The notes below the pieces were generated by a model. That model worked only from the letters and a program-made list of their open reading frames with translations. It ran no database searches and was not told where the DNA came from. The translations under genes and the position numbers were made by a program. Shown piece by piece: positions 35,357 through 44,618 of a DNA stretch of 64,000 nucleotides (position 1 is the first letter of the stretch; the number at the start of each line of letters is the position of its first letter). This stretch comes from an uncultured Bacilli bacterium (lineage in GTDB: Bacteria; Bacillota_I; Bacilli_A; RFN20; CAG-826): positions 123,264 through 187,263 of the forward strand of contig CALVYH010000003.1 in assembly GCA_944372115.1 (NCBI GenBank). Direction: 5' to 3'.

Positions 35357-35428
35357 TTAATAATTTTTATAGAATATTAAAGTTATTTTTAAACATTACT
35401 TTTTTGTTTTTAGGGGGTCTTTTATTTT

Positions 35429-37042
35429 ATGAATAAGGATATGAAATTTATATTTGTAACTGGTGGAGTTGTTTCTTCATTAGGAAAAGGAATTAGCGCT
35501 GCTAGTGTTGGACGTTTACTTAAAAGAAGAGGTTTAAATGTATTTTCAATTAAACTTGATCCTTACTTAAATGTAGACCCTGGTACAATGTCACCTTATC
35601 AACATGGTGAAGTTTTCGTTACTAAAGATGGCGCTGAAACTGATCTTGATTTAGGACACTATGAAAGAATTATAAATACCTCCTTAACTAAAGAAAGTAG
35701 TGTTACAAGCGGAAAAATTTATTCATCTGTTATTGAAAAAGAAAGAAAAGGCGAATATTTAGGGGCTACAATCCAAATTATCCCTCATATTACTAATGAA
35801 ATTATTAAAAGACTTGAAGATGGATTTAATGCTAAAGGCGATACTGATGTTTGTATTGTTGAAATCGGCGGAACTGTTGGTGATATTGAATCTCAACCTT
35901 TTTTAGAAGCGATTAGACAAATGAGAAGAGATTTAGGATATAAAAATACTTTTTATATTCATACAACCTTAGTACCTTATTTAAAAACTACTGGTGAAAT
36001 TAAAACTAAACCAACTCAACATAGTGTTAAGGAATTATTAGGAATTGGTATTCAACCAGATGCTTTACTTTTAAGATGCGAAGTTGATATTGATAAAGGT
36101 GCAAAAGATAAAGTCGCTTTATTTTGTAACCTTCCTCATAAAGCTGTTATATCAGTCAAAGACGTTCCAATTGTTTATGAAGTCGCTTTGAATTTAAAGA
36201 AACAACATCTTGATGATTTAATTTTAGAACATTTTGGATATAGCAATTTACCAGTTGCAGATATGAGTGATTGGGAAGGATTAATTGAAAAAATTATAAA
36301 TTTAAAAGAAAGCGTTAACATTGCTTTAGTTGGAAAATATGTTCAACTTCACGATGCTTATATTAGTGTTGTTGAGTCTTTAAAATATGCAGGATATGCT
36401 TTAAATAAAAAAGTAAATATTATTTGGATAAATAGTGAAAATTTAACAAAAGATAATATTTCTACAGAATTAAAAGATGCAAAAGGAATTATAGTCCCTG
36501 GTGGATTTGGAAATAGAGGAATTGATGGAAAAATTGAGGCAATTAAGTTTGCACGTGAAAATAATATGCCTTTTTTAGGTCTTTGTTTAGGTATGCAACT
36601 TTCTTTAATCGAAATCGCTAGAGATGTATTAGATTTTAAAGATGCTAATTCAAGTGAATTTGATCCAAATACAACTCATAAGATTATCGATTATCTTCCT
36701 GACCAATATGAAGGTATTAAGCTTGGAGGTACAATGAGACTTGGCGAATATGATTGTCATTTAGTTGATGGAACTTTAGCTCATTCTCTTTATAAAAAAG
36801 ATTTAATTAAAGAAAGACATAGACATAGATATGAATTTAATAACGAGTTTAAGAAAGATTTTGAAGATAAAGGAGTAGTTTTTTCAGGAATTAACCCTCA
36901 AACAAATCTTTGTGAAATTATCGAACTCAAAAATCACCCATTCTTTATAGCTTGTCAATTCCATCCAGAATTCTTATCTCGTCCATTACAACCACACCCA
37001 TTATTTTTAGGATTTGTCGAAGCAAGTATTAATGAAAAGTAG
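35429..37042 (+). CDS. pyrG: CTP synthase
   Basis: This 537-residue cytoplasmic enzyme makes CTP from UTP, ATP and glutamine. The N-terminal synthase domain has [20 protein letters not shown] and [14 protein letters not shown]. The C-terminal class I glutaminase has LGLCLGMQ with the nucleophile Cys and FHPEFLSRP with His and Glu. Length is normal. The ribosome site AGGGGGT is 9-10 nt upstream of the ATG. I see no attenuator hairpin of the Bacillus pyrG type in its leader. Confidence 0.97.
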   Translation: MNKDMKFIFVTGGVVSSLGKGISAASVGRLLKRRGLNVFSIKLDPYLNVDPGTMSPYQHGEVFVTKDGAETDLDLGHYERIINTSLTKESSVTSGKIYSSVIEKERKGEYLGATIQIIPHITNEIIKRLEDGFNAKGDTDVCIVEIGGTVGDIESQPFLEAIRQMRRDLGYKNTFYIHTTLVPYLKTTGEIKTKPTQHSVKELLGIGIQPDALLLRCEVDIDKGAKDKVALFCNLPHKAVISVKDVPIVYEVALNLKKQHLDDLILEHFGYSNLPVADMSDWEGLIEKIINLKESVNIALVGKYVQLHDAYISVVESLKYAGYALNKKVNIIWINSENLTKDNISTELKDAKGIIVPGGFGNRGIDGKIEAIKFARENNMPFLGLCLGMQLSLIEIARDVLDFKDANSSEFDPNTTHKIIDYLPDQYEGIKLGGTMRLGEYDCHLVDGTLAHSLYKKDLIKERHRHRYEFNNEFKKDFEDKGVVFSGINPQTNLCEIIELKNHPFFIACQFHPEFLSRPLQPHPLFLGFVEASINEK

Positions 37043-37047
37043 TAAAA

Positions 37048-37989
37048 ATGAATAAAAATTATAAGCAGAATTTAAAAAATAGAAATATAAAAGAAGAAAA
37101 AAAGGTTTTAGATATTAAAGAGTATAAAGTCAAAGAAGAAAAAGAACTTTTAACTTATTTAATAGAAAACCTATCTTTTTCTAGGAATAACGCAAAAAAT
37201 TTATTATCACATCATTTAATTTCAATTGATGGAGCTCCTGTTTCTCAATTTAACTTTATGTTATCTAAAGGAGACACTTTAATTATTTCAAAAAGACCAA
37301 TAATGCGTAAAAAAAGAAGTGATTTACCTATTATTTTTGAAAATGATGAAATCATTGCAATAAATAAACCTTATGGTTTACTTTCAGTTGCTTCAGATAA
37401 AGAAAAATCATCAACTGCTTATAGAATGATTATGGATTATCTTCAAGAAAAAGATAAGAAAGCAAGAATATATGTTGTTCATCGCTTAGATAAAGAAACT
37501 AGCGGCGTTTTAATGTTTGTAAAAAATGAAAAATTGAAAGATGCTTTAACCGAAAAATGGAACGAAATAGTTAAGAAAAGAGGATATTATGCTGTTGTTG
37601 GAGGCGTTTTAAATAAAAAAGAAGATAGAGTCGTTAATTATTTAAAGATGAATTCTTTAAATTTAATGTATGTAACTTCTTCAAAAGATAAAGGTGCTTA
37701 TAGATGCGTAACTAACTATAAAGTTATTAAAGAAAATGATAAATATTCTTTACTTGATATTAATTTAGAAAGCGGAAGAAAAAATCAAATTAGAGTTACT
37801 TTAGGTAGTATGAAACATTATGTTTTAGGCGATGATAAGTATGGCGAGCCAGAAAATCCGCTTAATAGATTGGCACTTCACGCATATGAATTATGTTTTA
37901 AAAATCCTCTTGATGGAAAAACATACGATTTTAAATGTGATATGCCTAAAGAATTTAATATTTTATTTAAGAAAAGCAATAAAAAATAA
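37048..37989 (+). CDS. RluA/RluD-family pseudouridine synthase
   Basis: This 313-residue enzyme isomerises uridine to pseudouridine in 23S rRNA. An S4-like RNA-binding segment (about 38-90, SFSRNNAKNLLSHHLISIDG) precedes the catalytic domain with HRLDKETSGVLMF (catalytic Asp), then GRKNQIRVTLG and GDDKYG. Length and order match the RluD branch; the target uridine is not readable. The N-terminal 30 residues are unusually Lys-rich. It follows pyrG by 5 nt. Confidence 0.88.
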   Translation: MNKNYKQNLKNRNIKEEKKVLDIKEYKVKEEKELLTYLIENLSFSRNNAKNLLSHHLISIDGAPVSQFNFMLSKGDTLIISKRPIMRKKRSDLPIIFENDEIIAINKPYGLLSVASDKEKSSTAYRMIMDYLQEKDKKARIYVVHRLDKETSGVLMFVKNEKLKDALTEKWNEIVKKRGYYAVVGGVLNKKEDRVVNYLKMNSLNLMYVTSSKDKGAYRCVTNYKVIKENDKYSLLDINLESGRKNQIRVTLGSMKHYVLGDDKYGEPENPLNRLALHAYELCFKNPLDGKTYDFKCDMPKEFNILFKKSNKK

Positions 37990-38007
37990 CATAAAAAATG
38001 TATTCTT

Positions 38008-38016
38008 TGTTATAAT
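38008..38016 (+). promoter_or_regulatory. Extended -10 promoter ending 7 nt before the DUF1538 GTG start
   Basis: TGTTATAAT (38008-38016) is a TG-n-TATAAT box. Transcription should begin at or within 1-2 nt of the GTG at 38024, giving a leaderless mRNA. Confidence 0.55.
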
Positions 38017-38023
38017 TTGAGTT

Positions 38024-39589
38024 GTGCAAAAGACGTTTAAAACTTCAAAATTTTTCTTATTCTTTAAAGAGATTTTTCATCGTTTTAAAGAATCAATAAT
38101 TTCTGTTATTCCTATTATGGTTATAGTAGGAATTCTTTTTGGTGTTCAATATATTTATGTTAACTCAAATATTTTAAATGAAGCTGTTTTTTCATGGGAA
38201 TTATTGATTTCTTTTTTAATTTCAGGAATAGTTTTGTCTATCGGCGTTGCAATTTTCTCTTTAGGCGCCGATCTTTCAATGTCGCCTATAGGAAGATATG
38301 TTGGCGAAGACTTAACAAAAAGAAAATCGTTGTTTTTATTATGTTTAGTTGGTTTTTTACTTGGAACTTTAATTACAATTGCTGAACCAGACTTAACAGT
38401 TTTAGCTGATTATATTCCTGCTGAAATAATTAATCCTTGGATAATCAAAATATTTGTTGGAATTGGTGTAGGGATCTTTTTAGTTATTGGAATTTTAAGA
38501 ATTATTTTTTCTAAATCAATTAAAACTTACGTTTTATTATTTTATTTAATTATTTTTATTGTTGCTTCTTTATATGGCGATGGTCAAGGTGCTTTTTTAG
38601 AATTATCTTTTGATAGTGGTGGTGTCACAACCGGTCAAATAACTGTTCCATTTTTAGTTAGTTTTGGTATTGGCATTGCTGGAGTTAAAGGCGGCGATAA
38701 ATCAGATGATGATTCTTTCGGTTTAAGTGGACTATGTTCAATTGGGCCGGTTATCGTTGTATTAATTTTAGGTTTATTTTTAAAACCAGAAAGCTTAACA
38801 CCGGTTACTAATGAAACATATTCATTAATTGAATCACTTATTTCTTCTTTACAAGAAGTAGGTCTAGCTATTGCCCCTGTTATCGTATTTTTCTTTATCT
38901 ATGATTTATTATTTTTAAAATTACATAAACAAGAATTAGCAAGAATTTTAATTGGTTTTGTTTATACATTTATTGGTTTAGTTATATTTTTAACTGCTGC
39001 AAATTATGGATTTATTCCAGTTGGTAAAGCTTTAGGCGAAGGATTAATTGATATTCCATATTTATTAATTATCGTTTCTATATTAATTGGTGCTTCAATT
39101 GTTTTAGCAGAACCTTCCGTTCATATTTTAAATTCTCAAGTTGAAGAAATTTCAAATGGTGTAATTAAGAAAAAGACGATGCTTATCGGATTATCTTTAG
39201 GAGTCGCCCTAGCTTGTGTTATTTCAATTATTAAAGCTTTATATTTTCCATATTTAAATATTTTATATATTTTTGGTATTGGATATGGTCTTGCTTTTAT
39301 TCTTTCACTATTTGTTGATGATATTTATGTGGCAATTGCTTTTGATAGTGGAGGAATTGCTTGTGGATCGATGGCGTCGGCCTTTGTAATGCCTTTTATT
39401 ATTGGTGTTTCTTTACAAAACGATTCTCCATCAAATGGATTTGGAGTTATAGGAATAATTTCAATGTTCCCGATTATATCAATTGAACTTATAGGTATAG
39501 TTTCTAAAATTAATGCCTTCATTATTAATAAAAGAGCAAGAGATAGAATTAGAGATGTCAACGATATGCAATTAATTGAATTTAAATAG
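38024..39589 (+). CDS. Duplicated-DUF1538 membrane protein (UmpAB-like)
   Basis: This 521-residue membrane protein has about 12 helices and two copies of one domain. Each half carries an AEPD/AEPS motif (IAEPDLTVLA; LAEPSVHIL) and a SFDSGGVTTG / AFDSGGIACG motif. These are DUF1538 signatures; UmpA/UmpB of this family have been reported as a cation/proton antiporter in Halomonas. Here the two parts are fused. Two PII-like genes follow (7-nt and 29-nt gaps), which suggests the carrier is gated by nucleotides or a metabolite. The GTG start has no ribosome site and lies 7 nt after a TATAAT. Confidence 0.8.
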   Translation: MQKTFKTSKFFLFFKEIFHRFKESIISVIPIMVIVGILFGVQYIYVNSNILNEAVFSWELLISFLISGIVLSIGVAIFSLGADLSMSPIGRYVGEDLTKRKSLFLLCLVGFLLGTLITIAEPDLTVLADYIPAEIINPWIIKIFVGIGVGIFLVIGILRIIFSKSIKTYVLLFYLIIFIVASLYGDGQGAFLELSFDSGGVTTGQITVPFLVSFGIGIAGVKGGDKSDDDSFGLSGLCSIGPVIVVLILGLFLKPESLTPVTNETYSLIESLISSLQEVGLAIAPVIVFFFIYDLLFLKLHKQELARILIGFVYTFIGLVIFLTAANYGFIPVGKALGEGLIDIPYLLIIVSILIGASIVLAEPSVHILNSQVEEISNGVIKKKTMLIGLSLGVALACVISIIKALYFPYLNILYIFGIGYGLAFILSLFVDDIYVAIAFDSGGIACGSMASAFVMPFIIGVSLQNDSPSNGFGVIGIISMFPIISIELIGIVSKINAFIINKRARDRIRDVNDMQLIEFK

Positions 39590-39596
39590 GATATAT

Positions 39597-40040
39597 ATGA
39601 TTAGAAAAGGATTTAAGGATGTATTTAAAAATAGAAGAGTTAGACGAATTAAAGAAGATAACTCTAGTTATGATAAAAAATATAAGGTTGAAAAACTTTA
39701 TCTTTCGATTGTAATTGTTAATCGTTATCAAGGTGATTATTTTATTAATGAATTTTTAAATCTTGGCGCATCTTCTTCTTTTTTAGTTTATGGAAAAGGA
39801 ACTGCTCCTAGTGAATTTTTATATATGTTAGGTATTGAAGGAGATAAAAAAGATATCGTTTTAACTGTAATAAAAGAATCTTTAATTGAAAAGGTAGATA
39901 AAATTATCGATGATCGTTTTTTAATTTCTAAATCTGCTAAAGGAATATCTTTTTTAATCGAATTTGATTCTATTATGGGAGTATTACCTTATCGTTTCTT
40001 TTCAGACACTAGAATAAATGAAAAGATCAATAAAAAATAA
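39597..40040 (+). CDS. PII-like signalling protein, first copy
   Basis: This 147-residue protein has an N-terminal Lys/Arg-rich extension of about 35 residues followed by a ferredoxin-like PII-type fold: KLYLSIVIVNRYQGDYFINEFLNLGASS, then DIVLTVIKESLIEKVDKII. The ATG at 39597 is chosen because AGGA lies 5 nt upstream; an in-frame TTG at 39576 is inside the preceding gene. It resembles its downstream neighbour in outline, with a different T-loop region (KGTAPSEFLYMLG). It lacks the uridylylated Tyr of GlnB. It probably binds the DUF1538 carrier. Confidence 0.65.
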   Translation: MIRKGFKDVFKNRRVRRIKEDNSSYDKKYKVEKLYLSIVIVNRYQGDYFINEFLNLGASSSFLVYGKGTAPSEFLYMLGIEGDKKDIVLTVIKESLIEKVDKIIDDRFLISKSAKGISFLIEFDSIMGVLPYRFFSDTRINEKINKK

Positions 40041-40069
40041 TATATAAATATAGAAAGGTGGATAAAAAT

Positions 40070-40405
40070 ATGATTAATAGATATTTAATTTGTGTAATTA
40101 TAAATAAAGGTTTCTCGGATTTAGTTATGGAAGCAGCTAGAAAAAAAGGTGCAAGAGGAGGAACTATAATTAACGCAAGAGGAACTGGAAATAAAGATAT
40201 AGAAAAATTCTATGGAATAGTTATTCATCCTGATAAGGAACTTGTTTTAATTGTTATCGAAGAAGATAAAAAAGCTGATGTAATGGAAGAAATTTATAAA
40301 GATTGTGGACTTGAAACCCGTTCACAAGGAATTGTATTTGCTCTTCCTGTTAAAGATGTAAAAGGGCTAATTGAAGAGGAAGAAGAAAAAGACGAAAAAA
40401 AATAA
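40070..40405 (+). CDS. PII-family regulatory protein, second copy
   Basis: This 111-residue protein has a clear PII core: NRYLICVIINKGFSDLVMEAARKKGARGGTI, a short T-loop (ARGTGNKDIEKFYGI) and ELVLIVIEEDKKADVMEEI. The T-loop is shorter than in GlnB/GlnK and lacks the modified Tyr51. The start at 40070 is set by GAAAGGTGG 8 nt upstream; an in-frame GTG at 40058 overlaps that site. Short-T-loop PII proteins often sit next to and regulate a membrane carrier, here DUF1538. The C-terminal 12 residues are a run of Glu, Asp and Lys. Confidence 0.8.
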   Translation: MINRYLICVIINKGFSDLVMEAARKKGARGGTIINARGTGNKDIEKFYGIVIHPDKELVLIVIEEDKKADVMEEIYKDCGLETRSQGIVFALPVKDVKGLIEEEEEKDEKK

Positions 40406-40508
40406 TTTAAAAATATAAAGAATTTAATGCTTGTTAATAAAAAATACTGAAATTTAATATATATGAATATATAATCAACATATTTTGATATTTATTAGGT
40501 TAAATGTG

Positions 40509-40540
40509 AAAAAGAAGAAAGCTAAGTTTTTTCCCTTTTT
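40509..40540. terminator. Weak bidirectional hairpin between PII and rsmI genes
   Basis: AAAAAG (40509-40514) pairs with CTTTTT (40535-40540), with a 2x2 internal loop and a further A/T stem inside. It overlaps the rsmI stop codon. Confidence 0.35.
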
Positions 40541-41366
40541 ATTCATTTATAAACATCTTTTTTAAGAAATTTTTATTTATTTTATAAATAATTGATAGAG
40601 AAATAATCGCATCTTTTTTTGAAACGTTATTTTTAATTAACTCATTATATTTATCTTTAATTATTGATAAATCAGTTTCTTCTTTTGATAAACTATTACC
40701 TTCTAAAACAAGAACTAATTCACCCTTATATTCTTTATTTAAAGAAGTAATTTCTTTTAAGGAAGTATAAATAAATTCTTCATGAATTTTAGATAATTCT
40801 CTAGCGATAGTTATTTTTCTATCTCCTAAAACTTCATATAAATCTTTTAAAGTATCATTAATTCTATGAGGTGCTTCATAAAGAATAATTGTATGAGGGA
40901 AAGTCTTTAAATTTTCGATTTCTTTTAATCTTTCAGAATGTTTTGATTTTAAAAAACCATAAAAAAGAAAATGAGAAGTATCTAATGAAGAAGCAATTAA
41001 AGCGGTTAAAGAAGCTGTTGGACCACTTAAAGGAACAACTTTTATATTATTTTTACTAGCTTCTTTAACTAATATTTCTCCTGGATCAGATATTGCTGGA
41101 TAGCCAGCATCGGACATATAAGCAATATTTTTACCTTCATTTATAAATGAAATTAATTTAAAAGACATTTCTTTTTCATTATGCTCATGACAAGAAATGG
41201 TCGTTTTTTTAATATTTAATAAGTTTAATAATTTTTGTGTGTTTCTTGTATCTTCACAAAAAATATAATCAACGCTATTTAAAGTATCGATTATTCTTTT
41301 TGAAATATCATTTAAATTTCCTATTGGTGAAGGAACTAAATATAAAATGCCTTTATTTTGATTCAT
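40539..41366 (-). CDS. rsmI: 16S rRNA (cytidine-1402-2'-O)-methyltransferase
   Basis: This 275-residue SAM enzyme methylates C1402 in the ribosomal decoding centre. The tetrapyrrole-methylase fold is clear: LVPSPIGNLNDIS at the start, FCEDTRNTQKLL, YMSDAGYPAISDPG and VVPLSGPTASLTALIASSL. Its start overlaps the ricT stop by 14 nt, so the pair is coupled, as in the yaaT-yabC cluster of Bacillus subtilis; yabA and the yazA-like nuclease gene that lie between them there are missing. Confidence 0.93.
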   Translation of the reverse strand: MNQNKGILYLVPSPIGNLNDISKRIIDTLNSVDYIFCEDTRNTQKLLNLLNIKKTTISCHEHNEKEMSFKLISFINEGKNIAYMSDAGYPAISDPGEILVKEASKNNIKVVPLSGPTASLTALIASSLDTSHFLFYGFLKSKHSERLKEIENLKTFPHTIILYEAPHRINDTLKDLYEVLGDRKITIARELSKIHEEFIYTSLKEITSLNKEYKGELVLVLEGNSLSKEETDLSIIKDKYNELIKNNVSKKDAIISLSIIYKINKNFLKKMFINE

Positions 41367-42177
41367 TTTTATTATTTTTTCTAATTAATTTATTAACATC
41401 TTCTAAAGATAAAAATTCAACATCATCACTAGCGTCTAATCTAATGATTTTAGTTAAAATGTTATAAGAAGTTATTTTATATTCTTTAGAATTGATCATA
41501 ACTTTTGTACCGATGGATGGATATTTTTTCTTTTCTTCTGTATATAAATCGTCTTCAAATTTTAAACAGCACATTAATTTTCCACATTGCCCAGAAAGTT
41601 TAGGGATATTGATTGTTAACATTTGATTTTTTGCTCGATTAAGAGAAACTCCATCGAATGTGTTTAAAAAAGTAGTACAACAAAGTGGAAGTCCACAAGT
41701 TCCAATTCCCCCAATTAATTGGGCTCTTTCTCTTGCGTTGATTTGTTTAAGTTCAATTCTACAATGTAATTCATTAGCGAGATTTTTTAATAATTCTCTA
41801 AAATCGACTCTTTCATCAGCGACATAAGTAAATAAAATTTTTGTACGATCAAGAGTATATTGAGCGGAGATTAAATTCATATTTAAATTTAATCTTGCGG
41901 CATCTTTTTCAAATACTTTGGCTGCTGAAACTGCTGCGGTTGCATTATAATTAAAAATTTTTATATCTTCTAAAGTTGCTTTTCTTACTATTGGTTTGAT
42001 TTCTAAAGGAAATTTTAAAGTCGCCATTAAACGAGGGAGTTCTTCAACTTCACCCATCTCGATGCCGATTACTGTATCAACAACAACAAAATCACCGACT
42101 TTTAAAGTAGAATCATCGGTTCCAAAGTAATAAGTTTTATTTGATTTAGAAAATTTTACACTAATATAATATTCCAT
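41353..42177 (-). CDS. ricT: PSP1-domain protein RicT (YaaT)
   Basis: This 274-residue protein is the YaaT/RicT type of PSP1 domain. In Bacillus it works with RicA and RicF as an iron-sulfur complex that aids RNase Y-dependent mRNA maturation. The conserved segments are GEVEELPR, FTYVADERVDFRELLKNLA, QLIGGIGTCGLPLCCTTF and LSGQCGKLMCCLKFE, the last two holding the cluster Cys. It is the first gene of a two-gene minus-strand unit that has been parted from holB by glyA and an acetyltransferase gene. Confidence 0.92.
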   Translation of the reverse strand: MEYYISVKFSKSNKTYYFGTDDSTLKVGDFVVVDTVIGIEMGEVEELPRLMATLKFPLEIKPIVRKATLEDIKIFNYNATAAVSAAKVFEKDAARLNLNMNLISAQYTLDRTKILFTYVADERVDFRELLKNLANELHCRIELKQINARERAQLIGGIGTCGLPLCCTTFLNTFDGVSLNRAKNQMLTINIPKLSGQCGKLMCCLKFEDDLYTEEKKKYPSIGTKVMINSKEYKITSYNILTKIIRLDASDDVEFLSLEDVNKLIRKNNKNESK

Positions 42178-42243
42178 TAATTTAACCTTTTATTTTTAAA
42201 AACTAATATAAAGTTTATTATTTTAGACTCATTTTTTCAATAC

Positions 42244-42265
42244 ATTATAGTTTATAAACCATAAT
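42244..42265. promoter_or_regulatory. Near-palindrome between ricT and glyA
   Basis: A 22-nt sequence with arms ATTAT-x-GTTTA / TAAAC-x-ATAAT, mismatched at one pair. It lies midway between divergent ricT and glyA, so it may be an operator for either. Confidence 0.35.
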
Positions 42266-42380
42266 CGAATAAATATATTTTCACGTGGAAACAAATCTAT
42301 ATTTTTAATTTATTTGTTGCATTTAAAAAATTAAACATTAAAATCTATCTTATGTATATTAAAAAACGGAGAACATAATA

Positions 42381-43619
42381 ATGAGTTATTTAGAAAAAGA
42401 AGATAAAGAAGTATTCGATCTAATCGAATTAGAACACAAAAGACAAAATGAGCATATCGAACTTATTGCTAGTGAAAATTTTGTTTCAAAAGCAGTTTTA
42501 GAAGCTCAAGGAAGTATATTGACTAATAAATACGCAGAAGGTTATCCATCAAAAAGATATTATGGAGGATGCGAATTTATCGATAAAATTGAAGATTTAG
42601 CAAGAGAAAGATTAAAAAAATTATTTAATGTTAAATATGTAAATGTTCAAGCACATTCTGGAAGCAGTGCAAACATGGCTGCGATTAGAAGTTTAATTAA
42701 TCATGGTGATAAAATTTTAGGAATGTCTTTAGATGCAGGAGGACATTTAACACATGGTTATAAATTATCATTTTCTGGTCAAGATTATGAATCTTTTACT
42801 TATGGAGTAAATATCGAAACTGGTTTAATAGATTATGATGAAGTTAGAAGAATTGCTTTAGAAGTTAAACCAAATTTAATTATTTGTGGCGCAAGTGCTT
42901 ATCCTAGAGAAATAGATTTTAAAAAGTTTAAAGAAATAGCCGATGAATGCGGCGCTTATTTAATGGCTGATATTGCTCATATTGCTGGACTTGTTGCGAC
43001 AAATTTACATAATTCACCTATTGGATATGCAGATGTTATAACTTCCACAACTCATAAAACTTTAAGAGGTCCAAGAGGTGGAATCATTATGACTAATGAT
43101 GAAGAATTAGCTAAAAAAATAGATAAAACATTATTCCCAGGTTGCCAAGGTGGGCCTTTAGAACATATAATCGCTGCTAAAGCTGTTTCTTTTAAAGAAG
43201 ATTTAGAACCTTCTTATAAAGAATATATGGTTAATGTTGTTAAAAATGCTAAAGCTTTAGCCGATGAATTTATTAAATTAGGGTATAAAGTTATAAGCGG
43301 GGGAACCGATAACCATATGATTTTACTTGATGTAAAATCAACTAAAGGTGTAACGGGTAAAGAAGTTGAAGATTTATTACAAAAAGTTAATATTACTGTT
43401 AATAAAAATTCAATTCCTGGAGATAAAGAAAAACCTATGTTTACTTCTGGGATTAGACTTGGCACTCCAGCCATGACTACAAAAGGATATAGTGAAGAAG
43501 ATTTTAGATTAGTTGCAAACATTATTAATAAAGCGATTAATAATCGTAATGATGAAAAAGTTTTATCTTCATTAAAAGAAGAAGTTATCGCTTTAAATAA
43601 AAAACATCCCACTTTTTAA
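42381..43619 (+). CDS. glyA: Serine hydroxymethyltransferase
   Basis: This 412-residue PLP enzyme interconverts serine and glycine with tetrahydrofolate. It has [12 protein letters not shown] near the start, NKYAEGYP and [10 protein letters not shown]. The PLP lysine lies in [14 protein letters not shown], and GCQGGPLEH follows. Length is normal. The CGGAGAA ribosome site gives the start. It lies on the plus strand inside an otherwise minus-strand replication cluster, with a GNAT gene 1 nt after it. Confidence 0.96.
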   Translation: MSYLEKEDKEVFDLIELEHKRQNEHIELIASENFVSKAVLEAQGSILTNKYAEGYPSKRYYGGCEFIDKIEDLARERLKKLFNVKYVNVQAHSGSSANMAAIRSLINHGDKILGMSLDAGGHLTHGYKLSFSGQDYESFTYGVNIETGLIDYDEVRRIALEVKPNLIICGASAYPREIDFKKFKEIADECGAYLMADIAHIAGLVATNLHNSPIGYADVITSTTHKTLRGPRGGIIMTNDEELAKKIDKTLFPGCQGGPLEHIIAAKAVSFKEDLEPSYKEYMVNVVKNAKALADEFIKLGYKVISGGTDNHMILLDVKSTKGVTGKEVEDLLQKVNITVNKNSIPGDKEKPMFTSGIRLGTPAMTTKGYSEEDFRLVANIINKAINNRNDEKVLSSLKEEVIALNKKHPTF

Positions 43620-43620
43620 T

Positions 43621-44112
43621 ATGGTAAACATAATTAAAGCATCTTTAGATAGACTTTCTGAAATAATGGAAGTCTATCAAATAGCTAGAGAATATATGAA
43701 AAAAACAAATAATCCTAATCAATGGGGCGACACCCACCCTCCTTTAGAATTAATTAAAGATCATATATTTAATGGGAATTTATATATTGGAATAAACGAA
43801 AATAATGAAATTTTATTTTCGTTTGCTTTTATTATAGGAGAAGACCCAACATATAAATATATCGAAAACGGCAAATGGATTGATAATTCTCTATATGGAA
43901 CGATTCATTCTTTAGCAAGTGCTCAAAAAATTAATAATGTTTTTAGTTATGTTTTAGCTTTTTGTTTAACAAAAACGGATCATATTCGTATTGATACTCA
44001 TGAAGATAATAAAGTTTTTCAACATATATTAGCTAAATTTAACTTTAAAAAATGTGGAGTCATTTTTCTTAAAAATGGTTCTCCACGTTTTGCATATGAG
44101 TTAGTTGTTTAA
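43621..44112 (+). CDS. GNAT-family N-acetyltransferase
   Basis: This 163-residue protein has the GNAT outline: an N-terminal strand-helix with DRLSEIMEVYQ, then GTIHSLASAQ before the acetyl-CoA site. The usual R/Q-x-x-G-x-G/A loop is degenerate (QKINNVFSY). The C-terminal HIRIDTHEDNKVFQHILAKFNFKKCG is a strong family match. Its substrate is unknown; the WGDTHP segment is common in small-molecule GNATs from gut Bacillota. It begins 1 nt after glyA with no ribosome site of its own, so translation is coupled. Confidence 0.78.
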   Translation: MVNIIKASLDRLSEIMEVYQIAREYMKKTNNPNQWGDTHPPLELIKDHIFNGNLYIGINENNEILFSFAFIIGEDPTYKYIENGKWIDNSLYGTIHSLASAQKINNVFSYVLAFCLTKTDHIRIDTHEDNKVFQHILAKFNFKKCGVIFLKNGSPRFAYELVV

Positions 44113-44118
44113 ATAAAC

Positions 44119-44483
44119 TAAAAGAGTTCAGTTTACTTAATTTTCTACCACCTTACACATCATCGATAGTTTTTTTATACTATCTCTCCCATTAAGATTA
44201 GATTATCCTTAATTCCTAGCTGGTAATCTTTTATTAATTCCTAATTTCCATTTCCTACAAATTCTTTTTTACTTCTTATTACTTTGCTTTTATTATCTTT
44301 AAATAATAATTTTTAAACAAAGGATCTTTTTGGATATCATAGAAGTAATTGTTTAATTACTGGTTTCCCATTTTCTATTTTCCTAGACTTCTTTTTTAGA
44401 AAAATATTATATTATCCATCTAGTATTTTTTAGAAAATCTATGATTAGGAAGTTAAGGATATCGTTCCCTGAACTCTTTTATT
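44119..44483 (-). ncRNA. Candidate structured non-coding RNA, about 365 nt, unknown class
   Basis: No coding frame on either strand. A 13-bp perfect inverted repeat closes the region: TAAAAGAGTTCAG (44119-44131) with CTGAACTCTTTTA (44469-44481). On the minus strand a promoter TTTACA-N17-TATTAT (44518-44490) puts the start at about 44483, two bases before this closing stem, and the transcript would end with the other arm and a U-rich tail. Inside are nested helices: 44336-44342 with 44439-44445 and, stacked on it, 44370-44377 with 44431-44438; 44344-44350 with 44355-44361; 44165-44170 with 44179-44184; 44191-44196 with 44208-44213; 44383-44387 with 44419-44423. It shows no conserved core of RNase P RNA, SRP RNA, 6S RNA, tmRNA or introns that I can find. 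Confidence 0.55.
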
Positions 44484-44489
44484 GACTTT

Positions 44490-44518
44490 ATAATATGAAG
44501 AAAAATAATTTTTGTAAA
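44490..44518 (-). promoter_or_regulatory. Promoter of the candidate structured RNA
   Basis: On the minus strand, TTTACA (44518-44513) and TATTAT (44495-44490) are 17 nt apart. Confidence 0.5.
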
Positions 44519-44570
44519 GCACTTTTTTATCATTTTTTTAAGATTTTTTAATAAAAATTACCTTATTTTT

Positions 44571-44616
44571 CGAACGAAAGAAAAATGAAGGCAAATTTTT
44601 TCGTTCGTAAGCGAAC
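44571..44616. repeat. Cluster of CGAAC inverted repeats after holB
   Basis: CGAACGAAA (44571-44579) is complementary to TTTCGTTCG (44599-44607), and CGTTCG-TAA-GCGAAC (44602-44616) forms a second, exclusive stem. No T-run follows on either strand, so it does not look like a simple terminator. It lies between holB and the structured RNA promoter. Confidence 0.45.
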
Positions 44617-44618
44617 AA

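Noticed and set aside
42277..42292. Canonical parS site
   Set aside because: The CACGTG core is present, but the TGTT and AACA arms are displaced by one base; kept only as a parS-like motif in the findings.
44119..44483. RNase P RNA or a group I/II intron
   Set aside because: The GAGGAAAGUCC and ACAGAAA cores of RNase P RNA, and the intron catalytic-core motifs, are absent on both strands.
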